A stretch of DNA of 34,084 bases, from the NCBI GenBank assembly GCA_903845065.1, contig CAIMWH010000295.1:1-34084 (forward strand). Reading direction: 5' to 3'. The notes beneath the pieces were generated by a model. It saw only the letters and a program-made list of their open reading frames with translations, ran no database searches and was not told the origin of the DNA. This stretch comes from an uncultured Rhodospirillales bacterium. GTDB taxonomy: Bacteria; Pseudomonadota; Alphaproteobacteria; Acetobacterales; Acetobacteraceae. A program made the position numbers and the translations under genes. This document shows positions 24,458-32,856 of the stretch, one piece after another (the stretch's first letter is position 1; each line of letters starts with the position of its first letter).

Positions 24458-25525
24458 GTGACCGCCGATGTCGAACTTGATGGCCTGACCGTCCGCTTCG
24501 GAAGCTTCACCGCGGTTGCGGACGCGAACCTGCGCATCCGGGGCGGGGAGTTCTTCTCCTTCCTCGGCCCGTCCGGCTGCGGCAAGACCACCATCCTGCG
24601 CACCATCTCGGGCTTCATCGACCCCACCCAGGGCGCGGTGCGCATCGGCGGGCAGGACATGCGCGGCATCGGCGCCAACAAGCGGCCGACCGCGCTGATT
24701 TTCCAGTCCCTCGCGCTGTTCCCGATGATGTCGGTGGCCGACAACATCGGCTACGGCCTGCGGGTGCGCGGCGTCGGGAAATCGGTCCGCCAGAAGAAGG
24801 TGGACGAACTGCTCCACCTCGTCGCCCTGGGGGACCAGGGGGCGAAGAAGGTGGATGAACTCTCGGGCGGCCAGCGCCAGCGCGTGGCGATCGCCCGGGC
24901 GCTGGCGGTGGAGCCGCAGGTGCTGCTGTTGGACGAGCCGCTGTCGGCGCTTGATCTCAAGCTGCGCCAGCACATGCGCAACGAGCTGCGCGCCATCCAG
25001 AAACGCGTCGGCATCACCTTCATCTACATCACCCATGACCAGGGCGAGGCGCTCACCATGTCCGACCGGATCGCGGTGATGAACCGTGGCCGCATCGAGC
25101 AGGTGGGTGATGGGCGTGATGTGTATAACGCCCCGCGCACCGCGTTCGTCGCCAGTTTCGTGGGGGAGAACAACGCCATCGTTGGCTTCGTGACCGACGT
25201 GGCGGAGGGCATGGCGGTGATCGAGGGCAAGCTCGGGCGGTTCCGGGCGACCAATCCGCTCGGGCTCAAGAAGGGCGCCCTGGCCACCCTGTTCGTGCGG
25301 CCGGAGGCGTTGCGCTTCGGCGCCGCGGACAACAGCCTGGCCGCCATCACCCGTGAGATCGCCTACGAGGGCAACCTCACCCATGTCGGCCTGCGCACCG
25401 CCGAGGACACCCACCTCACCGTGCTGCTCAGTGCCGGCGAGGCCGCGCCTGAGATGGACGCGCCGGCCAGCGTGGGGTTCGATGCCGCCCGCGCCATCAT
25501 CCTGCCGCCCCGGCAGGACGACTGA
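24458..25525 (+). CDS. Polyamine-type ABC transporter ATPase (PotA-like)
   Basis: The ATP-binding subunit of the importer, 355 residues. Walker A GPSGCGKTT (37-45), Q-loop FQSLALFP, signature LSGGQRQRVAIARAL, Walker B LLLDEPLSALD and switch THDQGEA are all present. A C-terminal TOBE domain (about 275-350) is usual for the PotA/MalK group. The start is GTG at 24458 with no clear ribosome site; downstream in-frame starts would cut into the first strand. The 93-base gap to the binding-protein gene contains the stem-loop. The permease gene starts five bases after the stop. Confidence 0.9.
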   Translation: MTADVELDGLTVRFGSFTAVADANLRIRGGEFFSFLGPSGCGKTTILRTISGFIDPTQGAVRIGGQDMRGIGANKRPTALIFQSLALFPMMSVADNIGYGLRVRGVGKSVRQKKVDELLHLVALGDQGAKKVDELSGGQRQRVAIARALAVEPQVLLLDEPLSALDLKLRQHMRNELRAIQKRVGITFIYITHDQGEALTMSDRIAVMNRGRIEQVGDGRDVYNAPRTAFVASFVGENNAIVGFVTDVAEGMAVIEGKLGRFRATNPLGLKKGALATLFVRPEALRFGAADNSLAAITREIAYEGNLTHVGLRTAEDTHLTVLLSAGEAAPEMDAPASVGFDAARAIILPPRQDD

Positions 25526-25530
25526 GCGCG

Positions 25531-26547
25531 ATGCAAGCCGCCCTTGGCCACCCCTTCGTCATCGCGCTGCCGTTCGTGGTGGGCGTGCTGTTCTGGCTGG
25601 TCGCGCTGCGCGAGCGCCGGCGCGGCCTGATCACCGGGCAGACTTTTTTCCAACGCAACGGCACCGCCGTCGGCCTGTTCCTCATCGCCGCCGTCGCGTT
25701 CTGGGCGGTGTTCATGATCGTGCTGCCGCAGCTTTTCATGGTGGAGATGTCCTTCCGCCCGAAGCTGCCGCCCTCGGCGATAGGCGGGCCGCGCGATCTC
25801 TATACCCTGCAGAACTACCACTATTTCCTGTTCGGCAGCCCGACCAGCTCGGCCGAGTGGAACTTCATCCACATCAAGGCGTTCTTCCTCACCATCCTGG
25901 CCTCCATCCTGGTGACGATCGGCAATTTCCTGCTGTGCTACCCGCTCGCCTTCTACATGGCGCAGGTGGCCAACGGCGCCCGGTTGCGCTTCCTGCTGCT
26001 GCTGCTCATCACGCCGTACTGGGTGAACGAGATCCTGCGCGCCTTCGCGTTCCGAGTGATTTTCTCCTCGGGCGGGCTGATCAACAAGCTCCTGCTCGCG
26101 GCTGGGCTGCTGCATGAGCCGATCGATTTCCTCGGCATGGATGTCGGCATGTATGCCGGGCTCAGCTACGCCTACCTGCTGCTGATGGTGTTCCCGCTCT
26201 ACAACGCCATCGAGAACCTGCCCAAGGCGCAGATCGAGGCCGCGCGGGACCTTGGGGCGCCCTGGTGGCACATTCATGTGTTCATCGTGATGCCATTCGC
26301 CAAGCCGGGCATCGCCTCGGGTTGCACGCTGGTGTTCATGCTCACCTCGGGCGCGCTCGCCGCGCCGCTGGTGCTGGGCGGGCCGCGCTCGCTGTGGTTC
26401 ACGCCGATTGTCTATGATCGGTTCTACCAGGCGTTCAACTGGCCGCAGGGCTCGGCCTACGCGTTCATCCTGCTGCTCACCTGTATCGCCTTCGTGCTGG
26501 CCGTGATGCGCTTCGGCAAGCTCAGCCTGGGCGAGATCACGCGATGA
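25531..26547 (+). CDS. Polyamine-type ABC transporter permease (PotB-like)
   Basis: An inner-membrane permease of 338 residues with about seven hydrophobic segments. One extra N-terminal helix (FVIALPFVVGVLFWLVAL) precedes the usual six. The cytoplasmic coupling loop reads EAARDLGAPWWHIHVFIVMPFAKPG, the EAA motif that docks to the ATPase. The loop after the first core helix, MVEMSFRPK, and the conserved NEILRAFAF are typical of PotB. Its stop overlaps the next start by four bases (ATGA). Confidence 0.88.
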   Translation: MQAALGHPFVIALPFVVGVLFWLVALRERRRGLITGQTFFQRNGTAVGLFLIAAVAFWAVFMIVLPQLFMVEMSFRPKLPPSAIGGPRDLYTLQNYHYFLFGSPTSSAEWNFIHIKAFFLTILASILVTIGNFLLCYPLAFYMAQVANGARLRFLLLLLITPYWVNEILRAFAFRVIFSSGGLINKLLLAAGLLHEPIDFLGMDVGMYAGLSYAYLLLMVFPLYNAIENLPKAQIEAARDLGAPWWHIHVFIVMPFAKPGIASGCTLVFMLTSGALAAPLVLGGPRSLWFTPIVYDRFYQAFNWPQGSAYAFILLLTCIAFVLAVMRFGKLSLGEITR

Positions 26548-27413
26548 CCTCCAGATCGGTCCTGCGCGTCATCGTCGGCGCCTACCTGGTGCTGTTCTTC
26601 GCCTATCTGTTCGGCCCGCTGATCATCATGGGCATCACCGCGTTCAACACCGCGCCCTATCCCACGGTGATGCCGTTCGAGGACTTCACGCTGAAGTGGT
26701 TCGATATCCTGTTCCGCGACAAGGACATGATGCTCGGGCTGCAGAACAGCCTGAAGATCGGCGCCCTTGTCGTCGCCATCTCCGTGCCGTGCGGCCTGGC
26801 CGGCGCCATGGTGATGCAGCAGGTGTATGCCCGGGCGCGCAGCTTCTACTATCTGGTGGTGGTGTCCCCGGTGCTGACGCCGGGGGTGATCATCGGCATC
26901 TCCACGGTGATTTTCTGGAAGGACTTCACCGGCGCCACCGGCACCGGGTTCCTGTATGACGGCATCATCCTGGCCGCGCTCGGGCAGTCCTCCTTCATCT
27001 CGGCCTACTGCATGCTGATTTTCCTCAGCCGGCTGCAACGCTTCGATCGCGCGCTGGAAGAGGCCGGGCTCGACCTTGGGGCCAGCAACGCCCAGGTGTT
27101 CCGCCATATCCTCATCCCCTACCTCCGCCCGGCGGTGCTCTCGGCGGCGGTGATGGCGTTCCTCTCCAGTTTCGAGAACTACAACACCACCACCTTCGCC
27201 ATCCTCGCCGACAAGACGCTGACCACCGTGCTGGCCGGGCGGGTGCGGCAGGGCTCGACGCCCGCCATCAGCGCCCTCGCCGTCACCATCATCGGGGTGA
27301 CGGTGGCGGGGACGGTGGTCTACGAACTGCTCAAGCGCCGCGAGGATGCCCGCAAGCTGCGCGAGATGCGGACGGCGCAGGAGGCGGAGGAGCGCGAGTT
27401 GGCGGTGGCCTAG
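26544..27413 (+). CDS. Polyamine-type ABC transporter permease (PotC-like)
   Basis: The second permease, 289 residues and six predicted helices. ITAFNTAPYPTVMPFEDFTLKWF after the first helix is the typical PotC periplasmic loop. The EAA loop is EEAGLDLGASNAQVFRHILIPYLRP. The C-terminal tail (KRREDARKLREMRTAQEAEE) is charged and probably a short cytoplasmic helix. It ends the operon, five bases from the convergent YbaK stop. Confidence 0.88.
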   Translation: MTSRSVLRVIVGAYLVLFFAYLFGPLIIMGITAFNTAPYPTVMPFEDFTLKWFDILFRDKDMMLGLQNSLKIGALVVAISVPCGLAGAMVMQQVYARARSFYYLVVVSPVLTPGVIIGISTVIFWKDFTGATGTGFLYDGIILAALGQSSFISAYCMLIFLSRLQRFDRALEEAGLDLGASNAQVFRHILIPYLRPAVLSAAVMAFLSSFENYNTTTFAILADKTLTTVLAGRVRQGSTPAISALAVTIIGVTVAGTVVYELLKRREDARKLREMRTAQEAEERELAVA

Positions 27414-27418
27414 GCGGC

Positions 27419-27895
27419 CTAGCCCTCGGCCCGGATATCCGCCACCACCGCGCCGGTGATGCGCACCAGTGCCGCCGCCTCGGTGGGGAATACGTGGTGT
27501 GGCGAGCCGGCGGCGGCCCAGATCGGGTGTAGGTCCAGCAGGTCCTGGTCGAACACCAGCACCGGCGGCACGGTGTGCCCCACCGGGGCCACGCCGCCGA
27601 TGGCGAAGCCGGTGGCGGCGCGTACGAAATCGGCATCGGCGCGTTTCACCGGCATGCCGATCGCCGCCTCCACCTTCTTCGCATCTACCCGGTTGGCGCC
27701 TGAGGTGATCACCAGCACTGCCCGTTCGCCCGCCCGCAGCACGATGGACTTGGCGATTTGCGCCACCGTGCAGCCCACCGCGGCGGCGGCATCGGCGGCG
27801 GTTCGGGTGCCTTCGGGGAACTCGGTGATGGCATCGGGGTGCCCGGCGGCGAGCAAAGCGGCGCGCACGCGCTCGACGGAGATGGATTGGCTCAT
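27419..27895 (-). CDS. YbaK/EbsC family protein (aminoacyl-tRNA deacylase-like)
   Basis: A 158-residue single-domain protein of the YbaK/ProX superfamily, which hydrolyses mischarged tRNAs (Cys-tRNAPro, Ala-tRNAPro) in trans. The lysine in QIAKSIVL and the loop GFAIGGVAPVGH are the conserved active-site elements. The ATG at 27895 has AGGA six bases upstream; the longer frame to 28048 is rejected because it has no conserved residues. Divergent from the YbbN-like gene across 170 bases that must carry both promoters. Substrate specificity is unknown. Confidence 0.87.
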   Translation of the reverse strand: MSQSISVERVRAALLAAGHPDAITEFPEGTRTAADAAAAVGCTVAQIAKSIVLRAGERAVLVITSGANRVDAKKVEAAIGMPVKRADADFVRAATGFAIGGVAPVGHTVPPVLVFDQDLLDLHPIWAAAGSPHHVFPTEAAALVRITGAVVADIRAEG

Positions 27896-28065
27896 CGCGG
27901 GTCCTGATTGGGAGGGGGCCGCCGCCTTCATGCCATCCCGCCCGCGTCGCTCGCAAGACTCGCATGTTCGGCTTGCGAGGGGCGCGATTTCGTGGCTTGT
28001 GCGCCGTCGGTGCGGACCACATCTATTCCGCCAACAGCAGCCAGACACCAGACGGGGACGCCGCG

Positions 28066-28989
28066 ATGGACCAGCTTATCGGACAGAACTCGACCGCCGA
28101 GGCGATGATCGTCGACGGCGACCAGACCACGTTCATGAAGGATGTCGTCGAGGCATCGCGCACCATCCCGGTGCTGGTCGATTTCTGGGCCACCTGGTGC
28201 GGCCCGTGCAAGACGCTGACGCCGGTGCTCGAAAAGGTGGTGAAGGCCGCCGGCGGGCGGGTGAAGCTCGTGAAGATCGACGTCGACAAGAACCAGCAGC
28301 TGGTGCAGCAACTGGTTCAGATGGGCGTGCCGTTGCAGTCCATCCCGACGGTGGTGGCGTTCTGGCAAGGGCAGCTGGCGGACATGTTCCAGGGCGCCAA
28401 GCCGGAAAGCGAGGTCAAGCGCTTCGTCGAGACGCTGCTGAAGATGGGCGGCGGCGCGCTGCCCACCACGGAACTGCTGGCCGAGGCCAAGGCGGCGCTG
28501 GAAGCCGGAGACGGCGAGCAGGCCGGCGGCATGTTCAGCGAACTGCTCCAGATGGAGCCCGAAAACCCCGATGCCTGGGCCGGCCTCATCCGCGCCCTGA
28601 TGCTGCTCGGCCGCGAGGAGGACGCGCAGCACGCCGTGACGCAAGTGCCGGCCAAGATCGCCGATCATGCCGAGGTTGCCGGCGCCCGCAGCGCATTGGC
28701 CCTGGCCGCCGAGGGGCGCAAGGCGCGCGAGTTGCTGGGCACCTTCGAGGCCCGGCTGGCCGCCAATGCCGATGACCACGAGGCGCGCTACGAACTCGCC
28801 ACCGCGCTGAACGCGATGGATCGCCGCGAGGAGGCCGCCGACGCCCTGCTCTACATCATCAAGAAGGCGCGCACCTGGAACGAGGAAGCGGCGCGCATGC
28901 AGTTGCTGAAGTTCTTCGAGGCGTGGGGCTTCGATGATGCCACCACCATGGCGTCCCGCCGCAAGCTCTCCGCCCTGCTGTTCAGCTGA
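28066..28989 (+). CDS. Thioredoxin-domain co-chaperone-like protein (YbbN/CnoX type)
   Basis: A 307-residue cytoplasmic protein. An N-terminal thioredoxin domain (about 20-125) with the intact CGPC active site (Cys45, Cys48 in FWATWCGPC) is joined to a helical TPR-like region with ALEAGDGEQA, NPDAWAGLIRALMLLG and DDHEARYELATALNAM. This is the CnoX/YbbN layout; the E. coli protein lacks the first active-site cysteine, but alphaproteobacterial members keep CxxC and can be redox active. A role in protecting proteins from oxidation and handing them to chaperones is known from the family. GGGGA precedes the ATG. It heads an operon with a LON-domain gene, a Trm112 gene and a DUF971 gene. Confidence 0.88.
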   Translation: MDQLIGQNSTAEAMIVDGDQTTFMKDVVEASRTIPVLVDFWATWCGPCKTLTPVLEKVVKAAGGRVKLVKIDVDKNQQLVQQLVQMGVPLQSIPTVVAFWQGQLADMFQGAKPESEVKRFVETLLKMGGGALPTTELLAEAKAALEAGDGEQAGGMFSELLQMEPENPDAWAGLIRALMLLGREEDAQHAVTQVPAKIADHAEVAGARSALALAAEGRKARELLGTFEARLAANADDHEARYELATALNAMDRREEAADALLYIIKKARTWNEEAARMQLLKFFEAWGFDDATTMASRRKLSALLFS

Positions 28990-28996
28990 ACGCCGG

Positions 28997-29659
28997 ATGC
29001 CCGCCTTCGCCGTGCGCACGGATGACCTGCCGGAGGAATTCCCGGTGTTTCCGCTCGCCGGCGCGGTGCTGCTGCCGCGTGGCCGGCTGCCGCTGAATAT
29101 CTTCGAGCCGCGCTATCTGGCGCTCACCGAGGATGCGCTGGCCGGCGGGCGGCTGTTCGGCATGGTGCAGCCCGACCCCACGCGCCCGGCCGGCACCACG
29201 GGGCCGGCGACCTATGGCGTGGGGTGTCTCGGGCGGATGATCTCGTTCAGCGAGACCGATGACGGGCGCTACCTCATCACCCTGCTCGGCATCAGCCGCT
29301 TCCGCATCACCGGGGAAGCGATCATGCGGCGCGGCTATCGCCGGGTGCAGGCGGATTTCTCGCCCTTCGCGGATGACCTGGCGCCGCCGGCGCCGCATTT
29401 CGACCGGGACCTGATGCTGGTGGCGCTGCGCAGCTATTTCACCCGCCACGGGATCGACGCCAACTGGGAGGTGATTTCCAAGATGGCGGATGCCGAACTC
29501 GTCACCACCCTCGGCATGGTCTGCCCCTTCGCGGCGCCCGAGAAGCAGGCGCTGCTCGAAGCCCCCACCCCCACCGATCAGGCCACCACCCTGGTCACCC
29601 TGCTGCAAATGGACATCCACGCCCCGGGCGGCGATGCGCCGCGCGGCCGGGCGAGTTGA
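28997..29659 (+). CDS. LON substrate-binding domain protein
   Basis: A 220-residue protein with only the N-terminal substrate-binding domain of Lon protease. [27 protein letters not shown] at residues 14-40 is the domain's hallmark, followed by [16 protein letters not shown] and the helical C-terminus. There is no ATPase or protease part, so it is not a truncated Lon but the standalone family seen in many proteobacteria. The function is not established; substrate recruitment or a regulatory role is speculation. It starts seven bases after the YbbN stop and is followed after 13 bases by Trm112. Confidence 0.88.
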   Translation: MPAFAVRTDDLPEEFPVFPLAGAVLLPRGRLPLNIFEPRYLALTEDALAGGRLFGMVQPDPTRPAGTTGPATYGVGCLGRMISFSETDDGRYLITLLGISRFRITGEAIMRRGYRRVQADFSPFADDLAPPAPHFDRDLMLVALRSYFTRHGIDANWEVISKMADAELVTTLGMVCPFAAPEKQALLEAPTPTDQATTLVTLLQMDIHAPGGDAPRGRAS

Positions 29660-29672
29660 AAGGCACCATACT

Positions 29673-29870
29673 ATGAGCGATGCGCCCAAACCTGTCCCAG
29701 TTGATCCGAAACTGCTGGAAATCCTGGTCTGCCCGCTCACCAAGACCGCGCTCGAGTATGACCGCGAGCACAACGAGCTGATCAGCCGCGCCGCCGGCCT
29801 GGCCTACCCGATCCGCGACGGCATCCCCATCATGCTGGCCGACGAAGCCCGCCAGCTCGACGACGCCTGA
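29673..29870 (+). CDS. Trm112 family protein (UPF0434/YcaR type)
   Basis: A 65-residue small protein. [17 protein letters not shown] and [28 protein letters not shown] are the bacterial Trm112 signature. Eukaryotic and archaeal Trm112 activates several methyltransferases; the bacterial role is less clear. The single Cys in LVCP means the full zinc site of longer members is absent, as is normal for this subgroup. AAAGG lies nine bases before the ATG. The last base of its TGA is the first of the next ATG. Confidence 0.9.
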   Translation: MSDAPKPVPVDPKLLEILVCPLTKTALEYDREHNELISRAAGLAYPIRDGIPIMLADEARQLDDA

Positions 29871-30223
29871 TGCCCACCCCCAGCGAGATCCACCTCAAGC
29901 GCGAGCAGAAACTGCTCGAAATCGCCTATGACGACGGGACCGCGTTCAGCCTGCCGGCCGAATATCTGCGGGTGGAGAGCCCGAGCGCCGAGGTGCAGGG
30001 CCATGGCCCGAACGAGCGGCGCACCATCGCCGGGCGCCGCCACGTTGGCATCATGACCATCGAGCCGGTGGGCAACTACGCGGTGCGACTGGTGTTCGAT
30101 GACCTGCACGATACCGGCATCTTCTCGTGGGACTATCTCTACGAACTCGGCCGCGACCATCTGAAGCGGTGGAACGCCTATCTCGAGGCCCTGAAAGCCC
30201 AGGGCCTCAGCCGCGATCCGTGA
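29870..30223 (+). CDS. DUF971 domain protein
   Basis: A 117-residue protein equal to one DUF971 (gamma-butyrobetaine hydroxylase-like N-terminal) domain. Conserved positions are LLEIAYDDG, SLPAEYLRV, SPSAEVQGHG and the C-terminal GIFSWDYLYELGRDH. Other bacteria fuse the domain to Mrp/ApbC iron-sulfur carriers, so a link to Fe-S handling has been proposed, without direct proof. It overlaps trm112 by one base and converges with msrB, six bases away. Confidence 0.87.
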   Translation: MPTPSEIHLKREQKLLEIAYDDGTAFSLPAEYLRVESPSAEVQGHGPNERRTIAGRRHVGIMTIEPVGNYAVRLVFDDLHDTGIFSWDYLYELGRDHLKRWNAYLEALKAQGLSRDP

Positions 30224-30229
30224 GGCCGG

Positions 30230-30628
<399 letters not shown>

Positions 30629-30748
30629 CGAAACCTCCGGGTTACTCGCCATTTAGGCACGCCGCGCCACTCCGCAACTGGGGGCCCGCAACTGGCGACG
30701 CGCGCGCCGTTACGCCATCATGCGCGCCACCCCTCCGGACCCATCGGC

Positions 30749-31960
30749 GTGATTGACCTGCTTCGGCTGCCCGAACTGCGCAGCTTCCTGCTTTCCTCCG
30801 CCTGCGCCAGCCTCGCCACCTCCGCGCTGGCGACCGTGCTTGGCATTCATGTCTATGCGCTCACCCATGATCCGCTCGCCCTCGGCTGGCTCGGGCTGGT
30901 GGAGGCGATCCCGGCGATCGGCCTGGTGCTGATCGGCGGCCAGGTGGCGGACCGTACCAGCCGGTTGCGCACCGCGGTGCTGGCAAGGGGGCTGATGGCG
31001 GTGCTGGCGGCGCTGCTGGCACTCAGCGCGTCCTCCAGCCTGGTGGTGCTCTACGTGATCGCCTTTGCGGTGGGGGCGATCCATGCGTTCGAGGAGCCCG
31101 CCATCACCGGGTTGGAAGCTGAAATCCTGCCGCGCGCGCGGATGATGAACGCGGTTTCGCTGGTGGCCTCGGTGGGCCGCGTCGCCGGATTGAGCGGGCC
31201 GATCGCCGGGGGTATCGCGTATGATTTCGCCGGGCCGCGGCCGACGTTTATCGCCGTGGCGGTGTTGCTGGCGATTGCGGCGGCGGCGCTTGGGTTTGGC
31301 ATCGCGGCGCGCCCGGCGCCATCGCATCCCTCGGCGGGCGCGTGGATGGATATCAAGGAGGGCGTGCGGTTCGTCTTCAACAGCCAGATCCTCATCGGCT
31401 CGATGGCGCTCGATTTGTTCGCGGTGTTTTTCGGCGGCGCCGCCGGGCTGTTTCCCGCCTATGCGGACCAGATCCTGGGCGAAGGACCGTCGGCCGTGGG
31501 GCTGTTGCGGGCGGCGGCCTCGGCCGGGGCGTTGGCGGCGATGCTGATCGCCACGCGGCACCCGCCGCGCGCCCGGGCCGGGCTGGCGCTGCATCTCGCG
31601 GTGGCGGGGTTTGGCGTCGGCATCATCGTGCTGGGGTTTTCGAGGGTGTTGTGGCTGTCGCTGGCCGCGTTGTTTTTTGTCGGTGCCTGCGATGGGATCA
31701 GCGTGATCGTACGGCGCGCTATTGTCCGTCTCGGGGCGCCCGATGCGCTGCGCGGGCGGGTGGCGGCGGTGCGGGGGCTGTTCCTCAATGCGACGAATGA
31801 GCTGGGGTCGTTCGAAAGCGGGCTGGCGGCGGCGTGGCTCGGCATTGCGCCGGCGATCTGGACCGGGGGGGTGGTGACGCTCGCGGTGGCGGCGGTGACG
31901 GCCTATGCGGCGCCGCAGCTTCGGAAGCTGGACCTTGGGCGGTTTGGGGCTGGGCGGTGA
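30749..31960 (+). CDS. MFS transporter
   Basis: A 403-residue major facilitator with about twelve hydrophobic segments, most like the enterobactin-exporter/MFS_3 group. The loop between helices 2 and 3 (GGQVADRTSRLRT) and ITGLEAEILPRARMMNAVSL in the helix 4-5 area are typical of that group. The midpoint loop is PSAGAWMDIKEGVRFVF. The first conserved residues are IDLLRLPELRSFLL, so I chose GTG at 30749; its ribosome site is weak. The open frame continues far upstream antisense to msrB, without conservation. The substrate is unknown; efflux of small hydrophobic compounds is a guess. The 122-bp palindrome starts eight bases after its stop. Confidence 0.85.
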   Translation: MIDLLRLPELRSFLLSSACASLATSALATVLGIHVYALTHDPLALGWLGLVEAIPAIGLVLIGGQVADRTSRLRTAVLARGLMAVLAALLALSASSSLVVLYVIAFAVGAIHAFEEPAITGLEAEILPRARMMNAVSLVASVGRVAGLSGPIAGGIAYDFAGPRPTFIAVAVLLAIAAAALGFGIAARPAPSHPSAGAWMDIKEGVRFVFNSQILIGSMALDLFAVFFGGAAGLFPAYADQILGEGPSAVGLLRAAASAGALAAMLIATRHPPRARAGLALHLAVAGFGVGIIVLGFSRVLWLSLAALFFVGACDGISVIVRRAIVRLGAPDALRGRVAAVRGLFLNATNELGSFESGLAAAWLGIAPAIWTGGVVTLAVAAVTAYAAPQLRKLDLGRFGAGR

Positions 31961-31967
31961 GGTAGCA

Positions 31968-32089
31968 AGCGCTTCTTTTTGAAAAAAGAAGCAAAAACTT
32001 TTGTCCAATGGCTTCGCCCCTTTGACGGGAGAGTGGCGAAGCCATCGGACAAAAGTTTTTTGGCTCTTTTTTTCAAAAAAGAGCTGCTT
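31968..32089. repeat. 122-bp near-palindromic element, copy 2
   Basis: Same layout and length as the element at 20952-21073. The left end AGCGCTTCTTTTTGAAAAAA is identical, then come core arms ATGGCTTCGCC (32008-32018) and GGCGAAGCCAT (32035-32045), and a right T-run/A-run hairpin with a diverged tip (GAGCTGCTT). The loop differs (CCTTTGACGGGAGAGT). It lies exactly between the convergent stops of the MFS gene (31960) and the KirBac remnant (32095). Short frames through it, with strings such as LFFKKE, are by-products of the repeat. Confidence 0.85.
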
Positions 32090-32094
32090 GTCTT

Positions 32095-32856
32095 CTATGC
32101 GTCCGGCTCGACCATGCTGATACGGCCGAGGTTGGCCACCACCCGTCCATCGGGTTCGGTCACCACGGCGTCGGCGTAGCGATGGCCGCAGATGATGTCG
32201 GCCGGGCCATACTGGTGCACGTCGTGGACAGTAGCGGCCAGCGCCGGGTCGCGCGCCTCGAAGGTGAGGAACAGGATGACATTGCGTTCCGCCAGCCATT
32301 CCGGGGTGGCCCCATGCAGCGGGCTGTGATCGTCGATGGTGTGCATGATGGTCCAGGTGAGCGAGAACACCGGCAGGCGGGCCATGCGCAGCTTGAGGTC
32401 ATGGGTATGGCGGTAGGTCTGGCCTTCCTCGGTGCGTTCGGCCAGCAGGGCGTTCAGGCGGGCTACCGCGTCCCCCAGCGGGCCGATGCGGGCATTGCCC
32501 ATGCGCACCATCAGGGTGGGCTTGCCGTTGTAGTTGGTGATCACCGCGCGATCGGCGTACATCACCTTGGCCTTGGGCTTGGAGAAGCGCACGAAGGTGA
32601 GGCCGGTGAGGATGGCGGTGAAGCCCATGCCGCAGATGATTTCGGCGGTGGCGACCACATGGCCGTAGATCGAGCCGGGCGACATCACGCCGTAGCCCAC
32701 GGTGGCGAGGGTTTCGAAGCTGAAGAAGAACGCATCCACCACCGAACCGGGCCGTGCGCCCACGATGCTGTCGGGCACCATCAGATAGAGAGTGGCGAAC
32801 ACAAGGTTGTTGGCAGGAAATCCCGGTTGTGCCGTCCAGTTTCCCAGATCTTTCAA
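32095..32856 (-). pseudogene. KirBac-type inward rectifier potassium channel, 5'-truncated
   Basis: The C-terminal part of a bacterial Kir channel. GARPGSVVDAFFFSFETLATVGYG contains the pore helix and K+ filter TVGYG (52-56 of the open frame). The second helix ends GLTFVRFSKPKAKV, and the cytoplasmic gating domain (NGKPTLMVRMGN, FSLTWTIMHTIDDHSPL) is complete. Homology begins at ANNLVFATLYL, half-way through the first membrane helix; the slide helix and N-terminus are missing. Only TTG (32856) opens the frame, with unrelated residues before position 15. The homology edge, about 32814, coincides with the start of the C10 protease leader. A channel without its first helix should not work. I regard it as a remnant left by a rearrangement, or an assembly join. 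Confidence 0.8.

Noticed and set aside
22952-25414. Minus-strand open frame of 820 codons opposite the importer genes
   Set aside because: It crosses three clear plus-strand units and a stem-loop and shows no recognisable domain.
31785-32179. Small open frames through the palindromic repeat encoding LFFKKE-like peptides
   Set aside because: They arise from the inverted repeat and occur in both copies and both strands without ribosome sites.
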